A DNA stretch of 33,556 nucleotides. It comes from Pirellulaceae bacterium (lineage in GTDB: Bacteria; Planctomycetota; Planctomycetia; Pirellulales; Pirellulaceae). This document shows positions 23,695 to 31,128 of this stretch, piece after piece. Within the stretch, counting starts at the first letter, position 1. The number at the start of each line of letters is the position of its first letter. Below the pieces are notes generated by a model that worked only from the letters and a program-made list of their open reading frames with translations, did no database searches and was not told the origin of the DNA. The DNA lies in assembly GCA_016784735.1 (NCBI GenBank), contig JADHUC010000101.1:1-33556 (forward strand), written 5' to 3'. A program made the translations under genes and the position numbers.

Positions 23695-25278
23695 GTGATT
23701 AACTTGTCCCAGCATGTGTCAACTCATCTGCGATTGCACGTCGAGGAGCAGTTTGAAGTAAAACGTCCCGAAATGGACGAAATCCGCGGTCTCGCGGGCC
23801 TTTGCCGGTCCTTCCAGAACGTGACGGGGTGGCGGTTGCGATGTGCCCCGACGGAGGAATCTCCTTCCACGTTCGAATGGTCGAAACACATCAGTGCCCC
23901 CGATGGTCGGGCCGAGCACGTGCTCGCACTCGAACCGCCGGTACGTCGCGGCACCCCGCGGCGGTCCGAATCGGAACGGCCGAACGAGGATGCTGCGACG
24001 AAAGAGTTGGCAGATTCCATCGGCGAGTTGATTGGCGAGCTGAACACGACGCGTTTCGCTCTTTGGCAACGCGAAGCCGAGTTGGCGGCCGGCGTACCCA
24101 TTGCTCAACACGCTGACGACGAATCGCATTTGGCTGGCCGCCTGGAAACGGTGCTGCAAGCGGGTGCCAAAGCCGTGGGTTGTCAAGCTGCGGCAGCCTA
24201 CATGTTGGACGACGCCACGCGACGGCTGAAGTTGCGGTCGTGCTGGGGACTGCCGAAGAGCCGCCTACTGGATCCGCCGCGGCAGCTCCGCGGCGCAGCA
24301 GCGGATCTGGAGGCCCTGGTCGGTCATGCGGTTGTTATGGAGGACACAAGTCTTCTTCCGCACTGGAAGGTGCCGGAGGAGTTCCGTTCCGCGGTGTGCG
24401 TGCCGATTTCAAGTCCCACCACCCCGCTGGGTACGCTGTGGATGTTCTGCGATCGAACTCGCAAGTTTTCCGTCGATCAAACGAATCTGATCGAGATCGT
24501 TGCCGGCCGACTGGCTGCGGATTTGGAGCGGGAAATGCTGCTACAGCATAGCCTGCAATCCAAGACAATCAGGCGCCAACTGACACACGCTGCCGGGTGG
24601 CAGCATCATCGCCTGCCGCGCATCAAGCCGTTGTTACACGGCTGGCAAGTTGCCGGGTGGACACAGCAGGGAGACTGCTTGGGAGGGGACTTCTTCGACT
24701 GGTTCGTATTGCCTGACGGCTCTCTGGCCGTGGCCGTCGGGGATGCGCAGGGGAAGATGATCGAAGCGGGGTTGACAGCCGCCGCTCTTCACACGGCGCT
24801 GAAGTCGCACGCCTCCTATCGTCACTCGGCCCAGCAGATGGTCGAACGGATCAACGAGACGCTCTGGACAGCCTCGGCCGGCGATCAATTCGCCTCGCTT
24901 TTCTACGCCATGATCCAGCCGGACAGCGGCAAGATCGAACACGCGGCGGCGGGTCACGTCTACGCCGCGATCGTAGGCGACGCTCTGCGCCCAATCGCCA
25001 CCGCCGACACCACGCCACTGGGCACCCAGCCGGACGCCGAATACCGGGCATCGCACGACGAACTGGCATCCGGCGAGGTTCTAGTCGTGTTTAGCGAAGG
25101 GATCAAGAAGGCAGTCAAGTCGAAGGGTGGCCGCGTCTTATGGCGGCTAATACAACGAAATCGCGAGCGAAGCGCCGACGAATTAGCCGACAAGTTTCGT
25201 TCTTTCCTTGATCGTCACTTTGACCAAGCCGCGATCGAGGACCAAACGGTGCTCGTCGTGAAACGCGTCCCGCATTGA
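23695..25278 (+). CDS. GAF-domain PP2C/SpoIIE-type protein phosphatase
   Basis: About 527 residues, cytoplasmic. The N-terminal part (MINLSQHVSTHLRLHVEEQ) is uncharacterised. A GAF domain covers about residues 145-280 (TVLQAGAKAVGCQAAAAYML, VCVPISSPTTPLGTLWMF). The C-terminal PP2C-type phosphatase has the metal ligands GGDFFD and GDAQGK, and the GHVYAAI strand. The usual third metal ligand, Asp in TDG, reads FSEG, so Glu replaces Asp, and the GKG turn reads GKM. Function is therefore a Ser/Thr phosphatase, possibly with altered metal affinity, presumably acting in partner-switch signalling. The frame is open to GTG 23434, which overlaps the permease stop as GTGA, but the first 87 residues look non-coding. 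GTG 23695 is my choice and ATG 23572 the alternative, with medium certainty. Confidence 0.82.
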   Translation: MINLSQHVSTHLRLHVEEQFEVKRPEMDEIRGLAGLCRSFQNVTGWRLRCAPTEESPSTFEWSKHISAPDGRAEHVLALEPPVRRGTPRRSESERPNEDAATKELADSIGELIGELNTTRFALWQREAELAAGVPIAQHADDESHLAGRLETVLQAGAKAVGCQAAAAYMLDDATRRLKLRSCWGLPKSRLLDPPRQLRGAAADLEALVGHAVVMEDTSLLPHWKVPEEFRSAVCVPISSPTTPLGTLWMFCDRTRKFSVDQTNLIEIVAGRLAADLEREMLLQHSLQSKTIRRQLTHAAGWQHHRLPRIKPLLHGWQVAGWTQQGDCLGGDFFDWFVLPDGSLAVAVGDAQGKMIEAGLTAAALHTALKSHASYRHSAQQMVERINETLWTASAGDQFASLFYAMIQPDSGKIEHAAAGHVYAAIVGDALRPIATADTTPLGTQPDAEYRASHDELASGEVLVVFSEGIKKAVKSKGGRVLWRLIQRNRERSADELADKFRSFLDRHFDQAAIEDQTVLVVKRVPH

Positions 25279-25288
25279 CCCAACCGGC

Positions 25289-25316
25289 TTGACGAACAGC
25301 CGATTTTGCCTAGACT
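25289..25316 (+). promoter_or_regulatory. probable sigma-70-type promoter of tRNA-Leu
   Basis: TTGACG (25289-25294) and TAGACT (25311-25316) are spaced by 16 bases. The mature tRNA begins 22 bases after the -10 hexamer, the usual spacing for a tRNA leader. This is the best promoter match that I see in the window. Confidence 0.6.
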
Positions 25317-25337
25317 TTCAACGTAGTCATCCAGCTA

Positions 25338-25423
<86 letters not shown>

Positions 25424-25468
25424 CTACGTAAGTCCTGCCGAATCAAGAGTTTCTGACACACTGCCTGG

Positions 25469-25834
25469 ATGGCAGCGCGGCAAACCCCCGACGATGCGTG
25501 TACGCCCTTTACGCCTTTTGGGAGTTTGCCAATGCCCAAGCTCGCCTTTCGCTTCCCGAAGTATTGCCTGCACACGGCCAGTATGCGAGATGGTACGGAG
25601 GCCCGGCACTGGGGCAAGTATCTTGTACAGGATCGCCCTCGCAAGATTGTCTTCACTTGGATCGTCGATCTATCCGAAGAGTTCGATCCCTCCAGGGTAA
25701 CCTTCTCGATCGAACCGGACGGCGAAGGATGCATCGCCACCATTATTCATGAATTGGACGCCAAGTGGGCCGACTACGTGGCGCAGACTGAAACCGGTTG
25801 GAGTTGTATGATGCGCGCCACCGATGCGTTGTAG
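25469..25834 (+). pseudogene. remnant of an AHSA1/SRPBCC-domain gene
   Basis: Only the second half of the frame resembles a protein family. From about residue 39 (MRDGTEARHWGKYLVQDRPR), then KIVFTWIVDLSEEFDPSRVTF, to LDAKWADYVAQTETGWSCMM near the end, it follows the C-terminal half of AHSA1-type START-like ligand-binding domains. The N-terminal half, which should carry the first helix and the ligand cavity around a WWGP-type motif, is missing or scrambled; a neighbouring frame (from 25498) shows a vague AFWEFANAQARLSLP segment. The gene is therefore probably truncated or frameshifted. It lies 45 bases after the tRNA-Leu gene, a position typical of insertion or recombination events. A short functional protein cannot be excluded. 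Confidence 0.55.
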
Positions 25835-25853
25835 AGAACTAGAGAACCAGTTC

Positions 25854-27155
25854 ATGAGACCGAGGATGCACATCAGTCGATTTCACACCGCGACAATCAT
25901 CTTACTCGTGGCAGGTGGCCTTGCGACGGCGGACGACCCGTTGGACTGGCCTCGCTGGCGCGGGCCACAGGACATTGGCAGCACGGAGGTCGGCACTTAT
26001 CCCGTACAGTTCGACGAGAGCACCACGCGGTGGCGAATCCGTCTGCCGGGGAAGGGCTGTTCAACTCCCATTGTGCTGAACCGGACCATTTACCTCACGG
26101 CTCCGGTGAACGGGGATGATGCGCTGATTTCCATTGACTGGTCCGGAAACCGGCGGTGGAGCACGACGTTCGGCCCCGAGAACCCCGGCAAGCACCGCAA
26201 TGGCTCGGGATGCAACGCCTCGCCTGTCACCGATGGCAGCGCAATATTCGTGTACTTCAAAAGTGGCACGCTGGCTGCCGTGGAACTGGACGGAGCAGTT
26301 CGCTGGAAGACCGATCTTGTCCAGCGATTCGGCGAGGACAAGCGATTCTGGGATCACGGTACTTCTCCGGTGCTGACAGATAAGTATGTCATTATGGCGC
26401 GCATGCATGCCGGCGATTCGTGGCTTGCGGCCTTTGACAAAACCAGCGGCGATCTGGCGTGGAAGATCGCGCGCAACTACTCCACCCCGGTCGAAGGCGA
26501 TCAATGCTACACGACACCTCTCGTGATTCGGCATGATGGCAAGGAGACCGTGCTCGTCTGGGGCACGCAGCACATTACAATTCACGACGCCGCGGACGGT
26601 AAGGTCCATTGGTCGTGTGGCAACTTCAATCCGGATTCCAACAAATTGTGGCCCGCCATCGCAACGCCGGTAATCGTTGGGGACATGGCCGTGATCTGCT
26701 ACGGACGTAACGATCGAGGTCAGCCGAGGCTCCATGGAATCCGACTCGCAGGCAGCGGGGACGTGACCGCGTCAAATCACGCTTGGCGGCGCGACGATGT
26801 CGGTTCGTTTGTGCCGACACCTGTGTCCTACAAGGGGCGCGTGTATCTCGTCCGGGATCGAGGAAAGATCGATTGTATCGATCCCGTCACGGGCAAGACG
26901 GTTTGGAGCGATGCATTTCCCAAAGGCCGAGCGTCTTTCTACGCGTCCCCGATGATCGCGGGTGGCAATCTCTACGCGGCCCGTGAGGATGGCACTGTCT
27001 TCGTGGCTACCGTGACCAACGATCGTTTCAAGCTGCTCGCAGAGAATGACATGGACGAGCGAGTGATCGGATCGCCTGTGCCGGCGTCGAATTGCCTCTT
27101 CATTCGCGGGGAAGAACACTTGTTCTGCCTGGCGTCGCCAGACGTTGAAGACTGA
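25854..27155 (+). CDS. secreted PQQ-type beta-propeller protein
   Basis: A 433-residue protein with a signal peptide (residues about 8-28, TATIILLVAGGLATA) followed by WPRWRGPQDIGSTEVG, the usual opening of planctomycete outer-membrane-biogenesis-like PQQ-repeat proteins. The rest consists of repeated beta-propeller blades with the motif pattern G-x-x-x-W (SIDWSGNRRWSTTF, AVELDGAVRWKTD, DKTSGDLAWKI, DAADGKVHWSC, DPVTGKTVWSD). There are no dehydrogenase catalytic residues that I can point to, so a structural or ligand-binding role in the envelope is more likely than an alcohol dehydrogenase. ATG 25854 is the most likely start; ATG 25866 would also retain the signal peptide. It is convergent with the fucosidase cluster. 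Confidence 0.9.
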   Translation: MRPRMHISRFHTATIILLVAGGLATADDPLDWPRWRGPQDIGSTEVGTYPVQFDESTTRWRIRLPGKGCSTPIVLNRTIYLTAPVNGDDALISIDWSGNRRWSTTFGPENPGKHRNGSGCNASPVTDGSAIFVYFKSGTLAAVELDGAVRWKTDLVQRFGEDKRFWDHGTSPVLTDKYVIMARMHAGDSWLAAFDKTSGDLAWKIARNYSTPVEGDQCYTTPLVIRHDGKETVLVWGTQHITIHDAADGKVHWSCGNFNPDSNKLWPAIATPVIVGDMAVICYGRNDRGQPRLHGIRLAGSGDVTASNHAWRRDDVGSFVPTPVSYKGRVYLVRDRGKIDCIDPVTGKTVWSDAFPKGRASFYASPMIAGGNLYAAREDGTVFVATVTNDRFKLLAENDMDERVIGSPVPASNCLFIRGEEHLFCLASPDVED

Positions 27156-27373
27156 GGAACTCGCGCCCGTGGCGTGTAATCCGGTGTTCTTCTCCCTCGA
27201 CCGCAACGACCAAGCGGTTCCCGCCGACGAAGGCGACGCTTGGAATACGTCCACACTGAAGCGCGGTGCCGGAACGGGCGGAGGTACGGGCGGTCGTGGC
27301 GTACTGGAACACTTCCTTGTCGCGCGCTGACGGGAACAGAACGGCTTTGGGGAAACGGCCCCAAGTAGCGCGA

Positions 27374-29167
27374 TTACGGGATGGGAGTAAACCGAATCGC
27401 CTTGAGACTGGCGGTCTTCGTGTTACCTTCCAGGCACGACACATTTACGTGATACCGGCCGGGCTTGGGGAATTGCAGCCAGCCGATGGGAAATCGTTGG
27501 TAGTTGTGCGAGGCGTTTTGCTGATTTTGGATCGAAACGCCACCTTCCACGGTCACACCCCATACCAAGCGTCCTTCACCCGCGTACGTCAAATCCACCT
27601 GGTAGTCTCCTGGCGCCAGAACATCCACTTCCCAAGTCGCTGCGCCGCCCGGCTCCCAATCCGTGGCCTGCACCACGTGTTTCCACTCGCCGAATTTCTC
27701 CATCCACCGCTTGCCTTCCTGCTTTGCACCGCGGACCGTGGCAAACGTGGCTTGGATCTCCGTTGTGATCGTTGGATCAATTCCCCAAACCGCATCGGCT
27801 CGAGGAGCATCTGCTAGTTCGATCTCGATTACAGAGACCAGTTTCTCCGGCGCGCGTGGTGGAAGGCGGAAACGGGTCCATCCATGCATCTTCTGATACT
27901 CAATCGCAGTCGAGTCATCGCCGCGAAGCAGCTTGGCCGATCGAATCTCCGTCTTCAGTCCCGGCAGATACAGATCCCCCGTCGCAGGCCACTCGAACAC
28001 CGATAGAAACAGACTGTTCTCCTTCACCGTGATATCTCCCCAAGGCAAAGCGTGTTGCCAGGGCGAGGCGCCCGTTCCGTACACAACCTGAGGATAGCGT
28101 CGGATCCATTCTCCCGAGCGGCGCAGGGAGCTTGCCGCACGCTCAGGTACAGAGCCGTCGCCACGTGGGCCGATATTGAGCATGTAGGTGCCTCCACGCG
28201 CCACGCAGGCAATCAGCCGATGCAGGATGTCCTTCGGCGTTTTCCAGTTCTCGTCGTACCATGCGTAGGCCCAGGAATCGTTGGTCGTGTCCACCGCTTC
28301 CCACAGTCCTTCGACGTTGTGCAGCGGCACCTCCATGTCCCCCAAGGTTTGATAGTCTCCCAAGTCATGTCCGGCACGCCCCGATACCAGGGCATCGGGT
28401 TGGTTCTCGCGCACCACCGCGACCAACTCCTCGACATACTTCTTGGGCATGCGACCCGGTGTATCAAACCACACCAACTCAATCGGACCGTATTGGCTGG
28501 TGATCTCTTTCACCTGAGGCAAACATTTTTTCTGGTAGTAATCGTCAAACGTGGCCGGGTCTCCGTGTGCATCGGTCTTTGGACCGTTGCCTCCACCGGG
28601 AAAGGTCCAGTCCTGGTTGTGTGAATAGTAGAAGCCGAAACCGAGTCCCGTTCGCTGACAAGCTTGAGCCAGATCTTTCATCGGATCGCGCCCGAACGGC
28701 GTCGCATCCACGATATTGAAAGCATTCGCCTTCGAATGGTACATGGCAAACCCGTCGTGGTGTTTGCTGGTGATGATGATGTATTTCATGCCCGCATCCC
28801 TGGCCAGTTGGGCAATCTCCATGGCATCGAATTTGACGGGATTGAATTGCGTGGCAAGCTCCTGATACTCGGCCACGGGAATGCCTGCCATGTTCTTGTT
28901 CATAATCCATTCGCCGATTCCGTAGTAGGTCTTCCCGTCCACTTTGTTGGCCAACTGGGAATAGAGGCCCCAATGAATGAACATGGCATAGTTGCCGTCT
29001 GCAAACAGTTGACCACGTTCGGCATCTTCCGCCCGAAGCTTGACAATAGACTCGCCCCACATCTTGTCCATGTCTTGGGAAAACGTCGAGCCGGATATTC
29101 CCCACAGGAGTAACGCAATCAGACAATTGCTTGACATCTTGGTAATCATGTTTGTTCTCACTTTCAT
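27374..29167 (-). CDS. exported alpha-L-fucosidase, GH29, with C-terminal carbohydrate-binding-like domain
   Basis: A 597-residue glycoside hydrolase that releases terminal L-fucose. Residues about 7-30 form a signal peptide (MSSNCLIALLLWGISGSTFS). The GH29 barrel shows MFIHWGLYSQ (62-71), SKHHDGFAMY (134-143), FYYSHNQDW and the catalytic nucleophile D235 in ELVWFDTPGRM. YMLNIGPRGDGSVP and a small beta domain follow, and the last 140 residues (from about ATFATVRGAKQ) resemble a CBM-like jelly roll. The ATG at 29167 overlaps the stop of the sulfatase gene as ATGA, so translation is coupled. This gives a strong link between sulfated-glycan and fucose hydrolysis. The two GH29 proteins in the cluster are different in length and sequence. 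Confidence 0.96.
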   Translation of the reverse strand: MKVRTNMITKMSSNCLIALLLWGISGSTFSQDMDKMWGESIVKLRAEDAERGQLFADGNYAMFIHWGLYSQLANKVDGKTYYGIGEWIMNKNMAGIPVAEYQELATQFNPVKFDAMEIAQLARDAGMKYIIITSKHHDGFAMYHSKANAFNIVDATPFGRDPMKDLAQACQRTGLGFGFYYSHNQDWTFPGGGNGPKTDAHGDPATFDDYYQKKCLPQVKEITSQYGPIELVWFDTPGRMPKKYVEELVAVVRENQPDALVSGRAGHDLGDYQTLGDMEVPLHNVEGLWEAVDTTNDSWAYAWYDENWKTPKDILHRLIACVARGGTYMLNIGPRGDGSVPERAASSLRRSGEWIRRYPQVVYGTGASPWQHALPWGDITVKENSLFLSVFEWPATGDLYLPGLKTEIRSAKLLRGDDSTAIEYQKMHGWTRFRLPPRAPEKLVSVIEIELADAPRADAVWGIDPTITTEIQATFATVRGAKQEGKRWMEKFGEWKHVVQATDWEPGGAATWEVDVLAPGDYQVDLTYAGEGRLVWGVTVEGGVSIQNQQNASHNYQRFPIGWLQFPKPGRYHVNVSCLEGNTKTASLKAIRFTPIP

Positions 29168-29796
29168 TTCTTCTTGGTCTGCGAAAGATCAGCCTGTCTG
29201 TCGCGCTGGTTCGAGAAGCAATCTCTGTTCGGCTCCGCAGGAAGAGTCTTCTTCCACGCGCCGATCAGAGCGTTCAGCCGCCGAACTTCATCCGGATGCT
29301 CATTGCGCAGGTTAGTCTTCTCGATACGATCGCTGGGAAATCGGAACAGCTCGATCCGATTCGCTTCTTTGCCCAGCAGGGCGGGCAACTGGTTCACACC
29401 GTCAGAGACATAGCCCCTCGGCAATTCCACTCCCGCAATGTTACAGAAAGTCGGCAGCAGGTCCACCGCAGTGATCGGAGTCGTATCGTCAATCTCACCC
29501 GCTACGATCTTGCCCGGCCATCGGGCGATGAACCCCGTCATCACCGCCGCTCGGCTGGGTGAGCAGACCCCGCTGGCAACGGTGAACTGGTAGAATTCGG
29601 CCCCTTCTGAGGCCAGGCGATCGATGCTGGGAGTCTTTAGATACGGGTGCCCGTGGCAGCCAAGATCGCCCCAACCCCAGTCATCAGCAAAAATGAAGAC
29701 GATATTGGGCTTGGCCTCCGCGCCAACGTGAGACGACGCGAAGAGGATACTGAGCAGGGCAATTGCGAATGTGGCCATGTTGTTTTGGGCCCCCAT
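29164..29796 (-). CDS. internally shortened sulfatase, probably inactive
   Basis: A 210-residue frame that contains only the two ends of a family S1 sulfatase, normally 450-550 residues. After a signal peptide (residues about 8-28) come the metal-binding DD pair in FADDWGWGDLGCHGH (D38, D39) and CSPSR with C78, the cysteine converted to formylglycine. After AAVMTG (G88) the sequence jumps directly to FIARWPGKIVAGEIDD and VDLLPTFCNIAGVELP, which normally lie about 200 residues later. A second loss lies near residues 143-150, before FRFPSDRIEKTNL. Both losses keep the frame. The Asp/Asn metal ligands and catalytic His/Lys of the central part are missing, so activity is unlikely. The start could be ATG 29796 or 29778; the stop overlaps the fucosidase start. 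Confidence 0.85.
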   Translation of the reverse strand: MGAQNNMATFAIALLSILFASSHVGAEAKPNIVFIFADDWGWGDLGCHGHPYLKTPSIDRLASEGAEFYQFTVASGVCSPSRAAVMTGFIARWPGKIVAGEIDDTTPITAVDLLPTFCNIAGVELPRGYVSDGVNQLPALLGKEANRIELFRFPSDRIEKTNLRNEHPDEVRRLNALIGAWKKTLPAEPNRDCFSNQRDRQADLSQTKKK

Positions 29797-29850
29797 GGAT
29801 GAGACTGGTGTCTATATTAGAGCTTGAGGGAAGTCAGCCATGGTTGGCTG

Positions 29851-30990
29851 CTAACCCTGCCGCAGACGTTTGCCGACTTCCTTCAGTGTTTTCACATCAT
29901 CGGGATGGATGGAGCCGTCCGGAAACGGGCCCGTGTTCAGCAGCAGGTTCGCGCCCATGCTCTTCGCCTTCTTGAGCATTTCCATCACCTGGTCCGCTGG
30001 CTTATGCCCCTTGTCGTCCTTGCGGTCATAGCCCCAGGAGTAAGGTTGCAGGGTGTCACAGATCTCCAGCGGCACATCGGATGTGCCTTTGAAATGGCGT
30101 TCCGGCGCCTTGAAGTCCTCCGTTCCGAGTAGTCCCTGTTTGTAGGACACCAGCACCTGCGGCTGCAGGGAGTGGATATGGTCGTAAAGCTCTTGGGTCT
30201 TGAACAAATGGATCTTGTCTGCGCGGGAACGAGGTGTTCCGATTCCATCCAGCCAGATCGCACCGATGGGACCATAGTTGGTCAGAAGTTCGGCGATCTG
30301 GTTCTTCATGAACTCGACGTAGATCTTCAGGTCATGGTCCTGGCCGACCTTGTAGGTCTCTTCAGGAGGATCGTACTGCGGCCTCGCTGCGCCACCCCAG
30401 TCGCCATTGTTCGGAGCGTGCGGGTGCCGCCAATCGCGCCCGTGTGAATAGTACAGGTAGAAGCCCAGTCCTTTCTGTTGGCACTGTTCCGCCAGTTCCC
30501 CGACCAAATCCCGTTTTGCCGCGCTGTTCGTGCTCTTGAAGTCCGTGTACTTGGAGTCAAAGAGGCAAAAGCTGTCATGGTGGCGGGTGGTCAAGTTGAT
30601 GTATTTCATTCCGGCATCGAGCGCCATGTCCGTGATGAAGTCGGCATCAAACTTCTCTGCCGTAAACTTCGCTGCCAGCTTCTCGTATTCCTTGAGTCGG
30701 ATTTTGCCGCGGAACTGGACCCATTCGGCCGGCTTCGCATGCTGGCCCCGCCAGAAGCCTTCCAGAAGACTGTACAAGCCATAATGCAGGAAGAGGCCGA
30801 ACTTCGCGTTTCGGAAGTACTCCACGGCCGCCTTACGCGGATCCCTGGCGTAGGTTTCTTCATATCCTTTCAGGTAGGACGGTACCTTCGCCGCGGTTTC
30901 GCCAAAGGCGGTCCTGACAAAGGCAATCGGACTGAACAGAGCCGCACCAGCGCACGCAGCACTGGTCTTCAGCATTTCTCGTCGTTTCAT
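29851..30990 (-). CDS. Tat-exported alpha-L-fucosidase, GH29
   Basis: A 379-residue GH29 enzyme consisting of the catalytic barrel only. It starts with a twin-arginine signal (MKRREMLKTSAACAGAAL), so it is folded before export. The barrel shows KFGLFLHYGLYSL (63-75), TTRHHDSFCLFDS (134-146), FYLYYSHGRDW (177-187) and the nucleophile D248 in GAIWLDGIG. NLLLNTGPFPDGSIH closes the catalytic domain. The general acid is not obvious in this family and I do not assign it. AGGAAGGGG lies 8 bases before the ATG at 30990. It is the upstream gene of the sulfatase-fucosidase pair, with 55 bases between, and likely in the same operon. Substrate linkage (alpha-1,2/3/4) cannot be deduced. Confidence 0.95.
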   Translation of the reverse strand: MKRREMLKTSAACAGAALFSPIAFVRTAFGETAAKVPSYLKGYEETYARDPRKAAVEYFRNAKFGLFLHYGLYSLLEGFWRGQHAKPAEWVQFRGKIRLKEYEKLAAKFTAEKFDADFITDMALDAGMKYINLTTRHHDSFCLFDSKYTDFKSTNSAAKRDLVGELAEQCQQKGLGFYLYYSHGRDWRHPHAPNNGDWGGAARPQYDPPEETYKVGQDHDLKIYVEFMKNQIAELLTNYGPIGAIWLDGIGTPRSRADKIHLFKTQELYDHIHSLQPQVLVSYKQGLLGTEDFKAPERHFKGTSDVPLEICDTLQPYSWGYDRKDDKGHKPADQVMEMLKKAKSMGANLLLNTGPFPDGSIHPDDVKTLKEVGKRLRQG

Positions 30991-31012
30991 TGGTTTTCCC
31001 CTTCCTGGTTGT

Positions 31013-31114
31013 GGGCGGGTCTCCTGACCTGCTCACCGTGTTGACCGAAGGTCTCCCGTGTGTTTTGTCCTGAGACCTTCGGTCGGTCGGCTGGGACGGT
31101 CAGGAGACCGCCCC
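31013..31114. repeat. nested inverted repeat, GGTCTCCTGACC / GACCGAAGGTCTC
   Basis: The outer pair GGTCTCCTGACC (31018-31029) matches 31098-31109, extended with slight mismatches to about 31013 and 31114. The inner pair GACCGAAGGTCTC (31043-31055) matches 31072-31084 perfectly. Together they form a cruciform-capable element between the esterase and the Tat-fucosidase genes. It probably lies inside the transcript of the minus-strand cluster, and might attenuate or process it. Confidence 0.8.
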
Positions 31115-31128
31115 AGAACAAGGTCGCT

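Noticed and set aside
25839..25853. Start of the PQQ-repeat gene at 25824
   Set aside because: It would overlap the end of the AHSA1 remnant and place ten extra residues before the signal peptide; ATG 25854 fits better.
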